Below the pieces are notes generated by a model. That model was not told the DNA's origin. It did no database searches and saw nothing but the letters and a program-made list of their open reading frames with translations. A stretch of 42,712 nt of DNA, taken from contig DGTS01000025.1 of NCBI GenBank assembly GCA_002394385.1, positions 1 through 42,712 on the forward strand, in the 5' to 3' direction. Both the position numbers and the translations under genes were made by a program. The stretch is from Prevotella sp. UBA4330 (lineage in GTDB: Bacteria; Bacteroidota; Bacteroidia; Bacteroidales; Bacteroidaceae). Positions 40,291 to 42,712 of the stretch are shown here, one piece after another. The stretch's first letter is position 1, and each line of letters starts with the position of its first letter.

Positions 40291-41165
40291 ACGCCACGCT
40301 CAGCCATCAGCAGTTCTATTTCGTGCTCGTTGATGCCCACCATTGCCTCGCCGAGGTCCTCGCTAAGTTGTGCCAGCATCTTGGCGTCGTTGTAGTTGGT
40401 CACCGCCTTCACTATGGCCTGTGCTCGCTTTGCGGGGTTGCCGCTCTTGAAGATGCCGCTGCCCACGAACACACCTTCCGCGCCCAGTTGCATCATCAGC
40501 GCGGCATCGGCAGGCGTAGCCACTCCTCCCGCGGCGAAGTTCACCACGGGCAGTTTGCCGTTCTCATGCACATAGCGTACCAGTTCGTATGGAGCCTGCA
40601 GTTGTTTCGCCGCCTCGTAGAGTTCGTCGTCGCCCATCGACACCAGGCGTCGTATCTCGCTCTGCATCAGTCGCATGTGACTCACTGCCTGCACCACATC
40701 GCCCGTGCCTGGCTCTCCCTTTGTGCGAATCATCGTTGCTCCCTCGGCGATTCTCCTCAATGCCTCGCCCAGGTTTTTGGCACCGCAAACGAAGGGCACG
40801 TCAAACTTCGTCTTGTCAATGTGGTATATGTTGTCGGCGGGCGAAAGCACCTCGCTCTCGTCGATATAGTCGATCTCTATTGCCTGCAGTATCTGCGCCT
40901 CGGCGATATGTCCGATGCGGCACTTTGCCATCACTGGTATCGTCACCGCCTCCTGAATGCCTCGAATCATCTTGGGGTCGCTCATACGGCTCACGCCGCC
41001 TGCAGCCCGAATGTCGGCGGGAATCCTCTCCAGCGCCATCACAGCGCATGCCCCTGCCTCTTCGGCAATGTGTGCCTGCTCGGGTGTTGTCACGTCCATT
41101 ATCACTCCGCCCTTCAGCATTTGTGCCAGGTTGCGGTTCAGTTCTTGTCTGTTTTCTTTGCTCAT
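40287..41165 (-). CDS. pdxS: Pyridoxal 5'-phosphate synthase lyase subunit
   Basis: A 292-residue TIM-barrel enzyme that builds PLP from ribose 5-phosphate, glyceraldehyde 3-phosphate and ammonia. I use the ATG at 41165 (MSKENRQELNRNLAQML); an upstream in-frame ATG would add 31 unlike residues. Motifs: GGVIMDVTTPEQA, the Schiff-base Lys region VMAKCRIGH near 90, YIDESEVL, FVCGAKNLGEALRR near 140, and NFAAGGVATPADAA near 220. The first gene of the coupled pair, 97 bp downstream of the kinase-AraC fusion on the same strand. Confidence 0.96.
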   Translation of the reverse strand: MSKENRQELNRNLAQMLKGGVIMDVTTPEQAHIAEEAGACAVMALERIPADIRAAGGVSRMSDPKMIRGIQEAVTIPVMAKCRIGHIAEAQILQAIEIDYIDESEVLSPADNIYHIDKTKFDVPFVCGAKNLGEALRRIAEGATMIRTKGEPGTGDVVQAVSHMRLMQSEIRRLVSMGDDELYEAAKQLQAPYELVRYVHENGKLPVVNFAAGGVATPADAALMMQLGAEGVFVGSGIFKSGNPAKRAQAIVKAVTNYNDAKMLAQLSEDLGEAMVGINEHEIELLMAERGV

Positions 41166-41261
41166 GTTTGTTTGCTTTTGGGTCGCGATGGCATCGCGAC
41201 ATAGGTAACTGATTTCTAATTTGTTGTCTTTTGGGGGCGATGGGGAAAGCAACCGCAACTC

Positions 41262-42149
41262 CTAACTCTTGCGGAACTCCTTCGGGCTTTCGCCTTTCAT
41301 CTTCTTGAAGAACTTCGTGAAGTGAGCCTGCGATGAGAATCCCAGTTCGTATGCTGTCTGCTGTACTGTCTTGTCGGTGCAAAGCAGTTGTCTCTCAGCC
41401 TGTTCCACCAGATACTCATCAATGATTGCCTTGGGCGCCTTGCCTCCGATGCGGTGCGTTACCTGTGCCAGATAGCGGCTGCTTACGTTCAGCAGGTCGG
41501 CATAGAAGTGAACATCGCGGTTCTGAGTGTAGTGTTCCGACAGATTGTCGAGAAAACTGTGATAGAGTTCTGCGCCGCGTCCCTCGATGCTGCTTGTCCT
41601 CACTATCTGCGTGCCGATGTACTGGCGCGCCCGTTGCTGCGCCTGCTCCACGGTGTTGCCCTCGCTCAGATATACCGCCACCGCGCTGGCATAGCGGTTT
41701 GCCATGCCGTGCATCTCGCTGCCGTCGAGCCTGAGCACCAGTGTGCACAGCGGCAACAGGCGACGCTGTATGGCCTCGGCAATGCTCTCGCTCATCATCT
41801 GCTCGCCCTGCGAGGAGACAGGGACAGCGTCGTAGATGACATGTTCGGGACGATATTTTGTCAGGGCAGCCACCACCACATCAAGTGTGTCCATCGTGCG
41901 CACCATGCCTATCTTTACAATGCGGGGCTGGAAGTCGTTCATCACCGCCTCTATCTGCTCCTTCACAACAGATGCCGGGATGTCGTAGAACTGCTGAATG
42001 CCGTAGGTGGTCTGTGCCGTGATGCTCGTGATTACCGTCATGGCGTAACCGCCCAGTGCCGTCATCGTCTTGATGTCGGCCTGAATGCCCGAGCCGCTTG
42101 TGGGGTCGCTGCCCGTGATTGTCAGTATCGGTTGTGTCCTTTTCTTCAT
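41262..42149 (-). CDS. Fusion of a shortened ThiD/PdxK-like kinase with an AraC-type DNA-binding domain
   Basis: A 295-residue protein. Residues 1-195 follow a ribokinase-fold HMP/pyridoxine kinase of the ThiD type: GSDPTSGSGIQADIKTMTAL near 13, SITAQTT, and IYDAVPVSSQGEQMM near 105. About 70-80 residues expected after LLPLCTLV are missing, and the anion-hole/catalytic GTGC region is replaced by HGMANRYASA, so catalysis is unlikely. Residues about 212-295 form an AraC double HTH (YLAQVTHRIGG and AYELGFSSQAHFTKFFKK). Placed upstream of pdxS and pdxT, it is best read as a regulator in which the kinase domain senses a B6 vitamer or HMP. The regulatory role is inference; both domains are clear. 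Confidence 0.85.
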   Translation of the reverse strand: MKKRTQPILTITGSDPTSGSGIQADIKTMTALGGYAMTVITSITAQTTYGIQQFYDIPASVVKEQIEAVMNDFQPRIVKIGMVRTMDTLDVVVAALTKYRPEHVIYDAVPVSSQGEQMMSESIAEAIQRRLLPLCTLVLRLDGSEMHGMANRYASAVAVYLSEGNTVEQAQQRARQYIGTQIVRTSSIEGRGAELYHSFLDNLSEHYTQNRDVHFYADLLNVSSRYLAQVTHRIGGKAPKAIIDEYLVEQAERQLLCTDKTVQQTAYELGFSSQAHFTKFFKKMKGESPKEFRKS

Positions 42150-42216
42150 ATTACGCTCTATATTCTTGGCTTCTATATAACTAAAAGTTATTTGTCAGTT
42201 TTGCAATAGGATGCTG

Positions 42217-42247
42217 CAAAGATAGAAATAAAATAATTCTTGACAAT
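42217..42247 (-). promoter_or_regulatory. Promoter of the regulator-pdxST unit
   Basis: On the minus strand, TATCTTTG (42217-42224) with ATTG in the -33 position 19 bp upstream (42244-42247), one base off TTTG. It implies a 5' leader of about 65 nt. Confidence 0.6.
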
Positions 42248-42355
42248 CATCTTGTTCGTGTTTTGACAAGAAAAACGAACGTTTTAGCAAGCATTTGACG
42301 CCTCTTTTGAACCTCACTTGTAACTACTTGGCTTCCAAGAAGATACAAAGCGGCT

Positions 42356-42442
42356 AACAAAGTTAATAACTTTGTTCAACAATCTTATTAACTTTGTTAG
42401 ACAATCTTAATAACTTTGTTCAACAAAGTTAATAACATTGTT
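42356..42442. repeat. Four 22-bp tandem repeats of a palindrome
   Basis: Units start at 42356, 42378, 42400 and 42422, exactly 22 bp apart. The consensus is AACAAAGTTAATAACTTTGT with one more T. Units 1 and 4 are near-perfect dyads; units 2 and 3 keep the right half. Each unit contains TAACTTTG, a -7 box match. It lies about 110 bp upstream of the pdx promoter and could be an operator array. From 42443 to the window end only a probable -7 box (TAACTTTG, 42674-42681) for a gene beyond the window is seen. Confidence 0.85.
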
Positions 42443-42712
42443 ACCCCGTTAGATATCTTTTGAAATCCGAGAAGCCATTTATGGCAATTCAAGAAGATGT
42501 TTTTGGTTTCTTTAACACTACGTCATGCAAGATTTCATGAGTATTGCATTATAAAAGCAGAGACAACCTAAAATCAACAACATTATGAGAAGTAATCTAT
42601 TAATTAACGTGAGTTCGACGAATTATTTTAGAAAATAATTGCTTGATTATTAGGTAATTAGCGATATTTTTAGTAACTTTGTAGTACCACACATAAAGTT
42701 GAACTAAAAGAT

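Noticed and set aside
42150..42216. B6 or TPP riboswitch in the leader of the regulator-pdxST unit
   Set aside because: The leader is about 65 nt and no conserved riboswitch core is visible.
42356..42442. 22-bp repeats as CRISPR or as a plasmid iteron origin
   Set aside because: No spacers and no replication initiator gene; neighbouring genes are chromosomal housekeeping genes.

Overview
The window looks like a chromosomal segment of a Bacteroidales bacterium, most likely Prevotella or a close relative. The reasons are the BspA-like leucine-rich protein, the short C-terminal sorting-type motifs ending in GKK-x-x-VK, the NigD-like lipoprotein, the promoters with a -7 box TAnnTTTG and a -33 box TTTG about 19 bp upstream, and familiar housekeeping neighbourhoods (ddl/rluD/PASTA/rpmH, folP/cdaA, pta/ackA). 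No phage, plasmid, rRNA or CRISPR locus was seen.

Layout. 1-2200: DUF2752 protein and two tandem GYF_2/CD225-like membrane proteins. 2200-7190: a BspA-like surface protein and a small acidic peptide, bracketed by two copies of a ~245-bp nested inverted repeat. 7274-8880: DUF4143 ATPase behind three leader hairpins, then divergent tRNA-Phe and tRNA-Pro. 9018-11869 (minus): murF, a DUF59 Fe-S assembly factor, a broken four-helix-bundle gene and lpxH. 12042-16546 (plus): folP, cdaA, pta, four-helix-bundle gene, ackA. 16763-21826 (minus): rpmH, PASTA protein, rluD, ddl, acyltransferase, NigD-like lipoprotein. 22058-28674: accessory surface cluster between rpmH and efp, with a 20-residue-repeat protein, a tandem CotH protein with dockerin, a cohesin-like protein and a second small acidic peptide. 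28901-34421 (plus): efp, four-helix-bundle gene, GT2, a secreted protein, radC, DUF554 protein. 34613-39670 (minus): GH3 and GH31 hydrolases for xylose- or glucose-containing plant glycans. 39745-42149 (minus): vitamin B6 synthesis (pdxS, pdxT) behind a fusion of a shortened ThiD/PdxK-type kinase with an AraC DNA-binding domain.

The most unusual signal is a dispersed family of short tandem arrays with a 7-nt period (locally 8 or 14 nt) at eight loci. Units mostly follow the pattern R-Y-T-C-N-N-N on one strand, but each locus has its own unit sequence. At three loci the arrays form inverted repeats around a four-helix-bundle (23S rRNA IVP/S23 family) gene, two intact and one internally deleted, with small hairpins beside the arrays at the two intact copies. 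At other loci arrays stand alone and lie within or directly against genes: an in-frame insertion in murF, the N-terminus of radC, the signal peptide of a NigD-like lipoprotein, the last codons and stop of folP, and the bases before the start codons of ackA and GT2. Locally uniform but locus-specific units suggest arrays synthesised or amplified on site rather than copied whole. I propose this as a candidate undescribed mobile or array-generating element.

Other items of note are the kinase-AraC fusion with its promoter-proximal 22-bp palindrome array, the dockerin-CotH/cohesin pair, the small peptides that follow large surface proteins, a duplicated efp promoter, and a second palindromic repeat family that has entered a GH3 coding sequence in frame.
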